DNA of 5,726 nucleotides from Anditalea sp035461405. Its GTDB lineage: Bacteria; Bacteroidota; Bacteroidia; Cytophagales; Cyclobacteriaceae. Positions 1 through 5,605 of this stretch are shown here, piece by piece (positions within the stretch are counted from its first letter, which is position 1; every line of letters starts with the position of its first letter). The DNA lies in NCBI GenBank assembly GCA_035461405.1, contig DATHVH010000363.1:1-5726 (forward strand), given 5' to 3'. Below the pieces are notes generated by a model that was not told the origin of the DNA, did not search any database, and saw only the letters and a list, made by a program, of their open reading frames with translations. The position numbers and the translations under genes were made by a program.

Positions 1-155
1 TTACTACCCAAACAATTTTTCCCAATAGAAAAATTGGGTCTATAGAAGAAGGATATGAAGCTAATTTCATTGTCCTTGATGGCAACCCGGTTGAGGATTT
101 TGACTTTGTAACTAAAATTAATACAAGATTTAAACAAGGGTTTTTCATAAAATAA
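1..155 (+). CDS. Amidohydrolase family protein, C-terminal fragment
   Basis: The first complete codon is at position 3, and the frame runs 50 codons to a TAA at 153-155; the 5' part lies outside the window. The visible tail has the usual ending of metal-dependent amidohydrolases of the imidazolonepropionase-like group: an 'IGSIEEGYEANFIVLDGNP' stretch (residues 13-31 of the fragment), then a short segment ending in 'FKQG'. In this superfamily the G-x-I-x-x-G-x-x-A-[DN] segment belongs to the small beta-sandwich domain that closes after the TIM barrel. The metal ligands are in the missing part, so neither substrate nor integrity can be judged. The next gene is 295 bp away, so it is probably not in the same operon. 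The superfamily call is fairly secure; the subfamily is not. Confidence 0.75.
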   Translation, partial: TTQTIFPNRKIGSIEEGYEANFIVLDGNPVEDFDFVTKINTRFKQGFFIK

Positions 156-204
156 ATCTAGCTAAGGTCAAGTACATATATTGTAAATGTCAGTGTCACG
201 ATCA

Positions 205-225
205 CCCTTCAGCATTATTGAAGGG
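205..225 (+). terminator. Weak hairpin downstream of the amidohydrolase gene
   Basis: CCCTTC at 205-210 pairs with GAAGGG at 220-225 across a 9-nt loop. It starts 50 bases after the amidohydrolase stop. The 6-bp stem is half GC, but no T-run follows, so it is a poor match to an intrinsic terminator. It may be an RNA-stabilising 3' hairpin or chance. Confidence 0.3.
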
Positions 226-250
226 GTACCTAATATAGAAGGTAGTTATA

Positions 251-295
251 TATTTTACATAAGTGATCTTATAGCCGTTATACATTTGTAAAATA
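251..295. repeat. 9-bp perfect inverted repeat with a nested 5-bp hairpin
   Basis: TATTTTACA at 251-259 is the exact reverse complement of TGTAAAATA at 287-295, spaced by 27 bp. A second small palindrome, ATAAG (259-263) with CTTAT (268-272), overlaps the left arm by one base. The right arm overlaps the possible -33 box at 285-288, so a regulator-binding role is conceivable. The arms are A/T-rich, so chance is a real alternative. Confidence 0.4.
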
Positions 296-316
296 AGGGC
301 GTTAGTTCTAAATTTA
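285..316 (+). promoter_or_regulatory. Possible Bacteroidota-type promoter for the dehydrogenase operon
   Basis: TTTG at 285-288 and TAAATTTA at 309-316 are separated by 20 bp. The Bacteroidota vegetative promoter pattern is TTTG, about 19 bp, then TAnnTTTG. The -33 box matches fully and the -7 box differs only at its last base. The transcript would start near 323, leaving a leader of roughly 130 nt before the ATG at 451. The motif is short and the region A/T-rich, so this is only a candidate. Confidence 0.3.
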
Positions 317-450
317 TCTTTAAATATATAAATTAACCATAAAATCTATTGAATCTGCAGCTTTCTAAATGCTATTACTTAACAAAACGCTTTGAACGTT
401 ATGTACTATTTATGAGAAATTTAATTGGATGGTAAATGGCTTAATAGTAA

Positions 451-780
451 ATGAAAAGACGAAAATTTATCTCTGTAGGAATCTCGTTGGCGGGTTTGCC
501 TCTCATTTATTTTCCATTGGCAGGTTGTAGCTCATCGGAAGATCAATATCCTTTGCCCCAAGAATTTTTGCCTGAGGAAATCATTCACTCCATTGGAATA
601 GCCTACATGAAAATGAATCCCAATTTTGATCAGGATTCGGTTGCTTCTTTGAGTCTAAAACAATTGACGAGAAAGGTCAAGGAGGATTTTGAGAAAGATA
701 TCACTATTGTGGTTGCTGGCTGGGTCCTTTCCAAAACGGAAGCGCAGCATTGTGCCATTACCTACCTTCAAAATAGATAA
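451..780 (+). CDS. Small subunit of a GMC/FAD-dependent dehydrogenase, Tat-type lipoprotein
   Basis: A 109-residue protein with an export signal: R3-R4-x-F6-I7 resembles the twin-arginine motif, a hydrophobic stretch covers about residues 9-23, and L23-A-G-C26 is a lipobox, so Cys26 is the likely lipidated residue. The C-terminal part has G90-W-V-L-S-K-T-E-A98, resembling the 'GW..S.TEA' ending I associate with small subunits of membrane FAD-dependent sorbitol/fructose/gluconate dehydrogenases. The gene ends 3 bp before a GMC flavoprotein gene, the usual order for such pairs. In characterised relatives the small subunit is needed for assembly and carries the catalytic subunit through the Tat channel; that role is inferred here. 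At 109 residues it is shorter than I expect for the family. An in-frame TAA at 448-450 makes 451 the earliest possible start. The substrate cannot be read from this subunit. Confidence 0.72.
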   Translation: MKRRKFISVGISLAGLPLIYFPLAGCSSSEDQYPLPQEFLPEEIIHSIGIAYMKMNPNFDQDSVASLSLKQLTRKVKEDFEKDITIVVAGWVLSKTEAQHCAITYLQNR

Positions 781-783
781 ATC

Positions 784-2310
784 ATGCATACAGATGCTAG
801 AGCTATTGACAATCAGTCACTAATTGAGGGGGATTTATGTATTATAGGTGCTGGCGCTGCTGGAATAAGTATGGCACTTGAATTTGTTAATTCCAGCCAG
901 ACCGTGATTCTACTGGAGAGTGGTGGATTTGAATATGAGGTAGAAACACAATCTCTTAATCAGGGATACAATGTAGGTCAAAATTACTTCCCGTTAAAAG
1001 CATCACGTTTAAGATTTTTTGGCGGAACTACTGGGCATTGGGCAGGATTCTGTGCTCCATTGGATCCTATAGATTTTGAAGAGAGGCCATGGGTTCCTCA
1101 TAGTGGATGGCCATTTACAAAACAAGATTTGGATCCCTTTTATGAAAGAGCACAGAAAGTTTGCGAGTTGGGGCCTTACAATTATGAGACTACCTATTGG
1201 GAAAAACTACGGCCTGAGTCTGCCCCTTTGTCATTCGATAAATCAAAAGTCAGAACTAAAATGTGGCAAAAAAGCCCACCAACTCGTTTTGGTACGAAAT
1301 ATAGAGACACTATCGTCGGAGCTCCAAACATCAATTTATACACCTACGCAAATCTGACAAATATTGAATTAAATGAATCTGGTCGAGAGGTTATTGGTTT
1401 AGAAATAAAAACATTAAGTGGAAGAGTTCACCGTGTCCAGGCTAAAATGTATGTTTTGGCTTGTGGAGCTATCCAAAATGTTCGCTGTTTGTTAAATTCT
1501 AAAGCTGTGATGAAAAATGGGATAGGGAACCATCATGATCTTGTAGGTCGATTTTTCATGGAACACCCTCATGTGGACAGTGCGGATATGATATTGGCTA
1601 GCGATCATAATATGGACCTTTATTTTGAGAGTTTTTTAACCTCCAAAGAATTTGGTATGCTGACTCTTGCTGAAGCATACCAACGCCGGGAAAAACTGTT
1701 GAACTATTCAGCACAGCTTGTTCCAACCTCCTCAGGTGCAGAGAGACAGCATGTGATAGATTTAATTCCGGATGATGCAAAATTCACCATTGATTTTATG
1801 AAGGGAATAGATCAGGCCAAGAAGGAAGGCAAACAAGACGTGAACCCAGAAACCAAAATCTACATTTTTAGTACTCGAGTTGAACAGGCCCCTAATCCAG
1901 ATTCTCGAGTGGAGCTTGCGAAAACCAACGATGCACTTGGAATTCCTGAAGTTAATTTGAACTGGCAATTATCAGACCTAGACAAAAGGACAATTAAAGA
2001 AGCCAATCTTGCAATAGGTAAAGAATTGGGTAAAATTGGCTTGGGAAGGCTGAGATTACAGGATTGGCTTTTTGAAGAAAATCATCAGTGGCCCCGTTTT
2101 ATGGCAGGAGGATTTCATCACATGGGAATCACAAGAATGAACAAAAATCCTAAAAAAGGAGTGGTAGATGAAAACTGTAAGATCCATGGCTTACCTAATA
2201 TGTATATAGCAAGTTCATCTGTGTTTCCAACTTCAGGAATTGCCAACCCTACTTTGACCATTGTAGCTTTGGCTATAAGACTTGCGGATCATCTTAAAAA
2301 AATGATATGA
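784..2310 (+). CDS. GMC-family FAD-dependent oxidoreductase (dehydrogenase catalytic subunit)
   Basis: A 508-residue flavoprotein of normal GMC length. The N-terminal Rossmann fold has G22-A-G-A-A-G27 after a beta strand, and E45 at the end of the second strand, where FAD ribose is bound. R75 to G88, with F-F-G-G-T-T-G-H-W, is the second GMC FAD-contact region. The C-terminal domain has H445-H446-M-G-I-T-R-M452 and N488-P-T-L-T. Aligned by motif with glucose oxidase, H445 takes the place of His516 and N488 that of His559, with the same 43-residue spacing; a His/Asn pair is common in sugar and choline members. It probably oxidises a sugar, polyol or cyclitol hydroxyl and passes electrons to a respiratory acceptor, but substrate and acceptor are not readable. 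It has no signal peptide, and the upstream gene 3 bp away supplies one. No cytochrome c subunit gene follows in the window. Confidence 0.9.
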   Translation: MHTDARAIDNQSLIEGDLCIIGAGAAGISMALEFVNSSQTVILLESGGFEYEVETQSLNQGYNVGQNYFPLKASRLRFFGGTTGHWAGFCAPLDPIDFEERPWVPHSGWPFTKQDLDPFYERAQKVCELGPYNYETTYWEKLRPESAPLSFDKSKVRTKMWQKSPPTRFGTKYRDTIVGAPNINLYTYANLTNIELNESGREVIGLEIKTLSGRVHRVQAKMYVLACGAIQNVRCLLNSKAVMKNGIGNHHDLVGRFFMEHPHVDSADMILASDHNMDLYFESFLTSKEFGMLTLAEAYQRREKLLNYSAQLVPTSSGAERQHVIDLIPDDAKFTIDFMKGIDQAKKEGKQDVNPETKIYIFSTRVEQAPNPDSRVELAKTNDALGIPEVNLNWQLSDLDKRTIKEANLAIGKELGKIGLGRLRLQDWLFEENHQWPRFMAGGFHHMGITRMNKNPKKGVVDENCKIHGLPNMYIASSSVFPTSGIANPTLTIVALAIRLADHLKKMI

Positions 2311-2344
2311 AAAATTATTTTTGATCTAACTTTAATTAGGAAAG

Positions 2345-2388
2345 TTTTTAAACCAGTTACTGGCTTTTATAGATAAGAACTTTAAAAA
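2345..2388 (+). terminator. Possible terminator or hairpin region after the GMC gene
   Basis: CCAG (2353-2356) and CTGG (2360-2363) form a short stem with a TTA loop, followed by CTTTTAT. It is enclosed by an A/T-only inverted repeat, TTTTTAAA (2345-2352) with TTTAAAAA (2381-2388). It lies 35-80 bases after the GMC stop, where operon termination would be expected. The GC stem is only 4 bp and the T-run is short, so support is weak. The rest of the 216-bp gap up to 2526 holds only a 15-codon ATG frame (2399-2446) that I do not regard as a gene. Confidence 0.25.
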
Positions 2389-2526
2389 GGATTACTTGAT
2401 GATTGAAATTATAAAAATGGCTGATTCTGTACTTAATAAATTTTAGGATCAAAACCCAAAAAGTGGTAGCTTAGATATAACTGCACCATTATGATAAGGC
2501 TGATTTCAATATAAAAAACTAGACTT

Positions 2527-3477
2527 ATGCAAACAATATTAGGTTCAGGAGGGGCTATTGGAATCGAATTAGCCAAGTCCCTCATAAATTATACAACTGA
2601 TATCAGGCTAGTAAGCAGAAATCCTAAAAAAGTAAATGAAACGGACGAACTTCTCACCGCAGATTTGCTCAATCCAGATGAATTAGAAAATGCAATAAAG
2701 GGTTCTGACATTGTTTATGTAACAATTGGATTTCCATATAGGTATAAAATTTGGAAGAAAGAATGGCCCTCATTCATCAAAAGTCTATTAACTATTTGCG
2801 AAGCTGAAGGATGTAAACTGGTCTTTTTTGATAATGTCTACATGTATGATAAGGGTCACCTTAACCCTATGAAAGAAAACACGCCTATCAATCCCCCAAG
2901 TAAAAAAGGAGAAGTAAGAGCAGAAATTGCCCAAATGATAATGGATAGAGTTAAGTCAGGAAAATTGAAAGCATTGATTGCCCGATCAGCGGATTATTAC
3001 GGACCTTCCATAGAAAAAACGAGTATATTAACAGAAACAGTTTTCAAACCTTTGAGTAAAGGAAATACAGCAAATTGGCTGGCAAATGACACCTTCAGAC
3101 ATTCATTCACCTTTACACCTGATGCGGGTAGGGCCACTGCGTTGCTGGGGAATACAGATAAAGCCTATGGCCAGATTTGGCATCTACCCACTGCATCAAA
3201 TCCGATGACTGGTAAAGAATGGGTTCAGATAATTGCTAAAATAATGGGCGCAAATCCTAAATACAGGGTAGCCTCGCAGTTTATGGTAAGATTGATAGGA
3301 TTATTTGTCCCCGAAATGAAAGAGTCCGTGGAAATGCTTTATCAGTATGACCGCCACTATGTTTTTGACAGCAGTAAATTCGAAAAAGAGTTTAATTTTA
3401 AGCCTACATCTTACGAAGAGGGGATTAACGAAATAATTAAAACTGATTACAAAAAAACCATCGCAAAAAACAGCTAA
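2527..3477 (+). CDS. Atypical SDR, NAD-dependent epimerase/dehydratase-like protein
   Basis: A 316-residue, probably cytoplasmic protein. The Rossmann nucleotide-binding motif is at the extreme N-terminus, G6-S-G-G-A-I-G12. R26 at the end of the second strand ('RLVSRNPKK') hints at NADP(H) rather than NAD(H); this is inference. The central strand reads F-F-D102-N-V-Y-M-Y107, where extended SDRs usually have a catalytic Ser/Thr, and the following segment reads P123-P-S-K-K127-G in place of Y-x-x-x-K. So the standard Tyr is missing, and the protein fits the atypical SDRs, which may be reductases, isomerases or binding proteins. The C-terminal part has the 'F.FKPTSYEEGI' ending usual for epimerase-like SDRs. 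Gaps of 216 bp upstream and 134 bp downstream suggest its own transcript. The start is supported because the first beta strand begins at residue 2. The substrate is unknown. Confidence 0.8.
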   Translation: MQTILGSGGAIGIELAKSLINYTTDIRLVSRNPKKVNETDELLTADLLNPDELENAIKGSDIVYVTIGFPYRYKIWKKEWPSFIKSLLTICEAEGCKLVFFDNVYMYDKGHLNPMKENTPINPPSKKGEVRAEIAQMIMDRVKSGKLKALIARSADYYGPSIEKTSILTETVFKPLSKGNTANWLANDTFRHSFTFTPDAGRATALLGNTDKAYGQIWHLPTASNPMTGKEWVQIIAKIMGANPKYRVASQFMVRLIGLFVPEMKESVEMLYQYDRHYVFDSSKFEKEFNFKPTSYEEGINEIIKTDYKKTIAKNS

Positions 3478-3556
3478 AACCTTTAGAAAATTGATGTAGA
3501 TTTTTAAGTTAAACCCATTCGACCTTCTTATCCAAAGTAAAAAATATATCAACCAG

Positions 3557-3572
3557 AAGATATGTCTATCTT
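3557..3572. repeat. Small A/T-rich hairpin between the two SDR genes
   Basis: AAGATA at 3557-3562 is the reverse complement of TATCTT at 3567-3572, with a TGTC loop. It lies 40 bases before the next start codon, so it would fall in that gene's leader or overlap its promoter. No T-run follows, so it is not a clear terminator. A second weak hairpin, CTAAA (3474-3478) with TTTAG (3482-3486), overlaps the stop codon of the upstream gene. Both could be chance. Confidence 0.25.
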
Positions 3573-3611
3573 GCTATTTATTAGATTGATTATCATTAAT
3601 TAAAAATTTAT

Positions 3612-4520
3612 ATGACTAAAATGCGCATATTTTTTACCGGAGGATCAGGTAAAGCAGGGAAACACGTGATTCCTTACCTTCTTGACCAAGGACATAGAGT
3701 TATGAATGTAGACCTGCAACCATTGGATTGTCCAGGGGTAGATAATCTGACAGCAGATATTACGGATTCCGGTCAAATGTTTAATGCAATGAGCTCCTAT
3801 GCTGGCCTAGATGAATTGGAGCCCGGGAACGGTATACCGAAATTTGATGCAGTTGTACATTTTGCAGCAGTACCGAGGATATTACTTCAGCCGGATAATG
3901 AGACTTTTCGGGTCAACACCATCGGTACCTATAATGTGATCGAAGCTGCTGTAAAGCTTGGGATTAAAAAGATCATCATTGCTTCCTCCGAGACCACTTA
4001 TGGGGTCTGTTTTTCTGACGGCAAAACCAATCCAAGTGTTCTGCCACTAGAGGAGGATTATGATGTAGATCCTATGGATAGCTATGGATTATCTAAGGTG
4101 GTAAATGAGCATACGGCACGTAGTTTTCAGCGAAGATCTGGTTTTGACATTTATGCCCTACGTATTGGCAATGTGATAGAGCCGCATGAATATTCAGAAT
4201 TGTTCCCATATTATTTCAAAAATCCTGAAGTGCGCCGCAGGAATGCATTTTGTTATATAGATGCTCGGGACCTTGGTCAGATTGTGGATTTGTGTCTAAA
4301 AAAAGACGACCTTGGATTTCAAATTTTTAATGCCGGTAATGATCACAATGGCGCGATAATTCCAAGCAAAGAATTGGCGGAACAATTTTTCAAGGGTGTG
4401 CCCATTTCTCGGGAGTTGGAGGAACATGAAGCCCTATTCTCAAATCGTAAAATCCGCGAAGTCTTGGGATTCAAAGAAGAGCACAACTGGAAGAAATATG
4501 TGAAAATGGATAAATTCTAA
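3612..4520 (+). CDS. Extended SDR, NAD(P)-dependent epimerase/dehydratase/dehydrogenase
   Basis: A 302-residue extended short-chain dehydrogenase/reductase. T9-G-G-S-G-K-A-G16 is the nucleotide-binding glycine motif, and D34 at the end of the second strand ('VMNVDLQP') suggests NAD(H). The active site looks complete: S125-S126 in 'IIIASSETTYG' and Y158-G-L-S-K162 as the Y-x-x-x-K pair. The 'FDAVVHFAAVPR' and 'YALRIGNVIEPHEY' segments are standard for sugar-nucleotide epimerases and sugar dehydrogenases, including uronate dehydrogenase-like proteins. The exact reaction cannot be chosen from sequence alone. A second ATG at 3621 (Met4) begins the typical 'MRIFFTGG' and is an equally good start; no Shine-Dalgarno sequence separates the two. 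The gene follows another SDR by 134 bp on the same strand, so they might act on related substrates, but they differ in active site and are not close duplicates. Confidence 0.85.
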   Translation: MTKMRIFFTGGSGKAGKHVIPYLLDQGHRVMNVDLQPLDCPGVDNLTADITDSGQMFNAMSSYAGLDELEPGNGIPKFDAVVHFAAVPRILLQPDNETFRVNTIGTYNVIEAAVKLGIKKIIIASSETTYGVCFSDGKTNPSVLPLEEDYDVDPMDSYGLSKVVNEHTARSFQRRSGFDIYALRIGNVIEPHEYSELFPYYFKNPEVRRRNAFCYIDARDLGQIVDLCLKKDDLGFQIFNAGNDHNGAIIPSKELAEQFFKGVPISRELEEHEALFSNRKIREVLGFKEEHNWKKYVKMDKF

Positions 4521-4525
4521 TATAG

Positions 4526-4571
4526 TATAGCAATTTGATTTCTTTTGCTAATTATCTGCAATCAAGCTATA
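4526..4571. repeat. Imperfect inverted repeat (about 12-bp stem) after the extended SDR gene
   Basis: TATAGC (4526-4531) pairs with GCTATA (4566-4571), and directly inside, TTGATT (4535-4540) pairs with AATCAA (4560-4565). A 3-nt bulge (4532-4534) separates the two stem parts and the loop is 19 nt. A competing shorter hairpin, TAGCAA (4528-4533) with TTGCTA (4545-4550), is possible. It starts 5 bases after the SDR stop, fitting a 3'-end structure, but no T-run follows. The rest of the gap to 4632 shows no clear promoter. Confidence 0.45.
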
Positions 4572-4632
4572 TGTAATTTAAGATCTTCAAAATAAGTGTG
4601 GCCAAGTATCCAAACAAAATTCTTGAATTAAT

Positions 4633-5079
4633 ATGATAATTTTTACTAAAGAACAAATTTGGAGTATAGCTCAAGATCTTGATATGGGGATGAGATGTTT
4701 CTACCATTTGAAAACCGGTGAAATTGAGACCACCCCAAATTTTCATGATAGTAATTGGTTTGGACAGGATACCGAACCATGGCAGGAGGTGCTAGATAAA
4801 TTGGATGAAAACTTGGGAGAGTATTTTGAATTTGATAGAATGACATCTCGGGAGAGCTTTAGTCTAATGGAAGATTTTGCAGATACGGTTGACAACAAAA
4901 AATTGCAGGACAGACTTTATAAGGCATTAAATGGATCCAAACCATTTCGGAACTTCAAATGGGAAATTGACAATTCAGGGGAATACAGGCAAATATGGTT
5001 TGACTTTAAAAACAACAGATTAATCGAATTCGTAAAAATACAGATAGAAAGGTATAATAGCGCCAGGAAGAATGTATAA
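4633..5079 (+). CDS. UPF0158-family protein of unknown function
   Basis: A 148-residue soluble protein that looks like UPF0158, an uncharacterised bacterial family; I recognise it by pattern only. Family-like marks in order are 'YHLKTGEI' (residues 24-31), 'SFSLMEDFADTV' (about 75-86), 'GSKPFRNFKWEI' (101-112) and 'RQIWFDF' (119-125). There is no signal peptide or membrane segment. Length is normal for the family and the frame is intact. Its stop overlaps the next start by 8 nt, so the two are probably translated together, which makes the broken downstream gene relevant to its function. It lies 112 bp after the SDR, behind an inverted repeat, so it is likely a separate unit. No biochemical role can be given. 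Confidence 0.72.
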   Translation: MIIFTKEQIWSIAQDLDMGMRCFYHLKTGEIETTPNFHDSNWFGQDTEPWQEVLDKLDENLGEYFEFDRMTSRESFSLMEDFADTVDNKKLQDRLYKALNGSKPFRNFKWEIDNSGEYRQIWFDFKNNRLIEFVKIQIERYNSARKNV

Positions 5080-5455
5080 CCAATCTTTAGACAAGAAAGT
5101 AGAATTAATAATCAATTCATTACTAAATGAGAAAGGTTATGTTAGCACTGTGGACGTTCTACTTAAATTAGAATATTTATCACATAAAGATTATGAAGAA
5201 TGGCGACATGGCCATATATCGTTCTTTGAAAGAGCCTGTAAGGTTAACTTAAAAAAACTATGTACTATCAGCAAATTGATCTGACAATATGCTGAACAAA
5301 ATAAACTGCAAAAATCATTTATTGAATATAATCAGTGGGCTTCAAAAGGAAAAAGGAAACTAAAATTCAGTAAATCTGGGAATCCGATTATAGAATTACT
5401 TTATGCCACACACTATCTCGATACTAAAAAAATTGATGAATTAAAAAGTGAGTGA
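5072..5455 (+). pseudogene. Uncharacterised 127-codon gene interrupted by an in-frame TGA
   Basis: The frame opens at ATG 5072, overlapping the UPF0158 gene by 8 nt, and reads 70 residues to TGA at 5282-5284. The same frame then continues 56 more codons without a stop to TGA at 5453-5455. The second half looks like protein: 'QYAEQNKLQKSF', 'KLKFSKSGNP' and 'ELLYATHYLDTKKIDEL'. The first half has 'SLLNEKGYVSTVDVLLKLEYL' and 'KDYEEWRHG'. I have the impression of intact uncharacterised bacterial proteins of about this length with the same 'Y-L-S-x-K-D-Y-E-x-W-R' and 'F-S-K-S-G' patterns, but cannot verify it. A single C-to-T change of an Arg codon (CGA to TGA) would explain the break. UGA is a normal stop here, since the GMC gene also ends in TGA, so recoding is unlikely. 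Alternatives are a truncated but functional 70-residue product, or a sequencing error. No function is known to me. Confidence 0.65.
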
Positions 5456-5485
5456 TACTAGATGAAAGTAAGTGACACTAGATGG
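5446..5485. repeat. Tandem duplication of a 20-bp unit
   Basis: Positions 5446-5465 and 5466-5485 are two adjacent 20-bp copies matching at 17 of 20 positions; the mismatches are at unit positions 5 (G/A), 11 (T/C) and 20 (A/G). The shared core is AGTGA-[TC]-ACTAGATG. The first copy covers the final codons and stop of the interrupted gene. The origin could be replication slippage or the remains of a mobile-element end. Confidence 0.75.
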
Positions 5486-5581
5486 AAATGGATTATAATT
5501 AAAGCATTTGATATAGATATAAAGATAGACGCTGTTACTCTGGGACTTTTGAAGCAGCGTAAATATGAAAAGTCCATATGA
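5462..5581 (+). CDS. Doubtful 39-codon small ORF
   Basis: An ATG inside the first 20-bp repeat unit opens a 39-residue frame ending in TGA at 5579-5581. The peptide has a hydrophobic patch ('WIIIKAF', residues 10-16) and a basic C-terminal part ('LLKQRKYEKSI'). It resembles nothing I recognise. It is in the same frame as the methyltransferase start at 5606, separated by the TGA and eight codons, so it might be an upstream peptide or a decayed fragment. Its start lying in a duplicated sequence argues against an old conserved gene. Listed for completeness only. Confidence 0.2.
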   Translation: MKVSDTRWKWIIIKAFDIDIKIDAVTLGLLKQRKYEKSI

Positions 5582-5605
5582 TTACAATTCTTTAATAATA
5601 CGATC

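Larger units (their letters stand above)
156..450. other. Non-coding intergenic region upstream of the dehydrogenase operon
   Basis: About 295 bases with no convincing gene on either strand and stops in all plus frames. It holds a small hairpin (205-225), a 9-bp inverted repeat (251-295) and a possible promoter (285-316), each listed separately. A TAA directly before the ATG at 451 closes the downstream gene's frame. The size fits an end of one transcription unit followed by the leader of the next. I saw no tRNA, riboswitch or repeat array. Confidence 0.6.

Noticed and set aside
13..36. Perfect 9-bp inverted repeat, CAATTTTTC with GAAAAATTG, loop of 6
   Set aside because: It lies wholly inside the amidohydrolase coding frame, far from its stop, and its sequence is explained by the codons; probably chance in A/T-rich DNA.
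1076..1357. 93-codon open frame on the plus strand inside the GMC gene
   Set aside because: It lies fully within a well-supported GMC coding frame and its translation resembles no protein; a shadow frame.
1598..1968. Two overlapping minus-strand open frames (60 and 68 codons)
   Set aside because: Both are antisense to the GMC gene and show no protein-like motif.
2399..2446. 15-codon ATG frame in the gap after the GMC gene
   Set aside because: Too short, with no recognisable sequence and no sign of a longer broken gene around it.
3301..3552. 83-codon minus-strand open frame spanning the end of the atypical SDR gene
   Set aside because: Most of it is antisense to the SDR C-terminus; the translation is rich in Phe/Ile and looks like complement of A/T-rich coding sequence, not a real membrane protein.
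4646..4846. 66-codon minus-strand open frame within the UPF0158 gene
   Set aside because: Antisense to a recognisable gene, with no motif of its own.
5282..5284. TGA as selenocysteine or as a reassigned sense codon
   Set aside because: TGA terminates the GMC gene normally, tryptophan is encoded by TGG throughout, and I see no SECIS-like hairpin just downstream.
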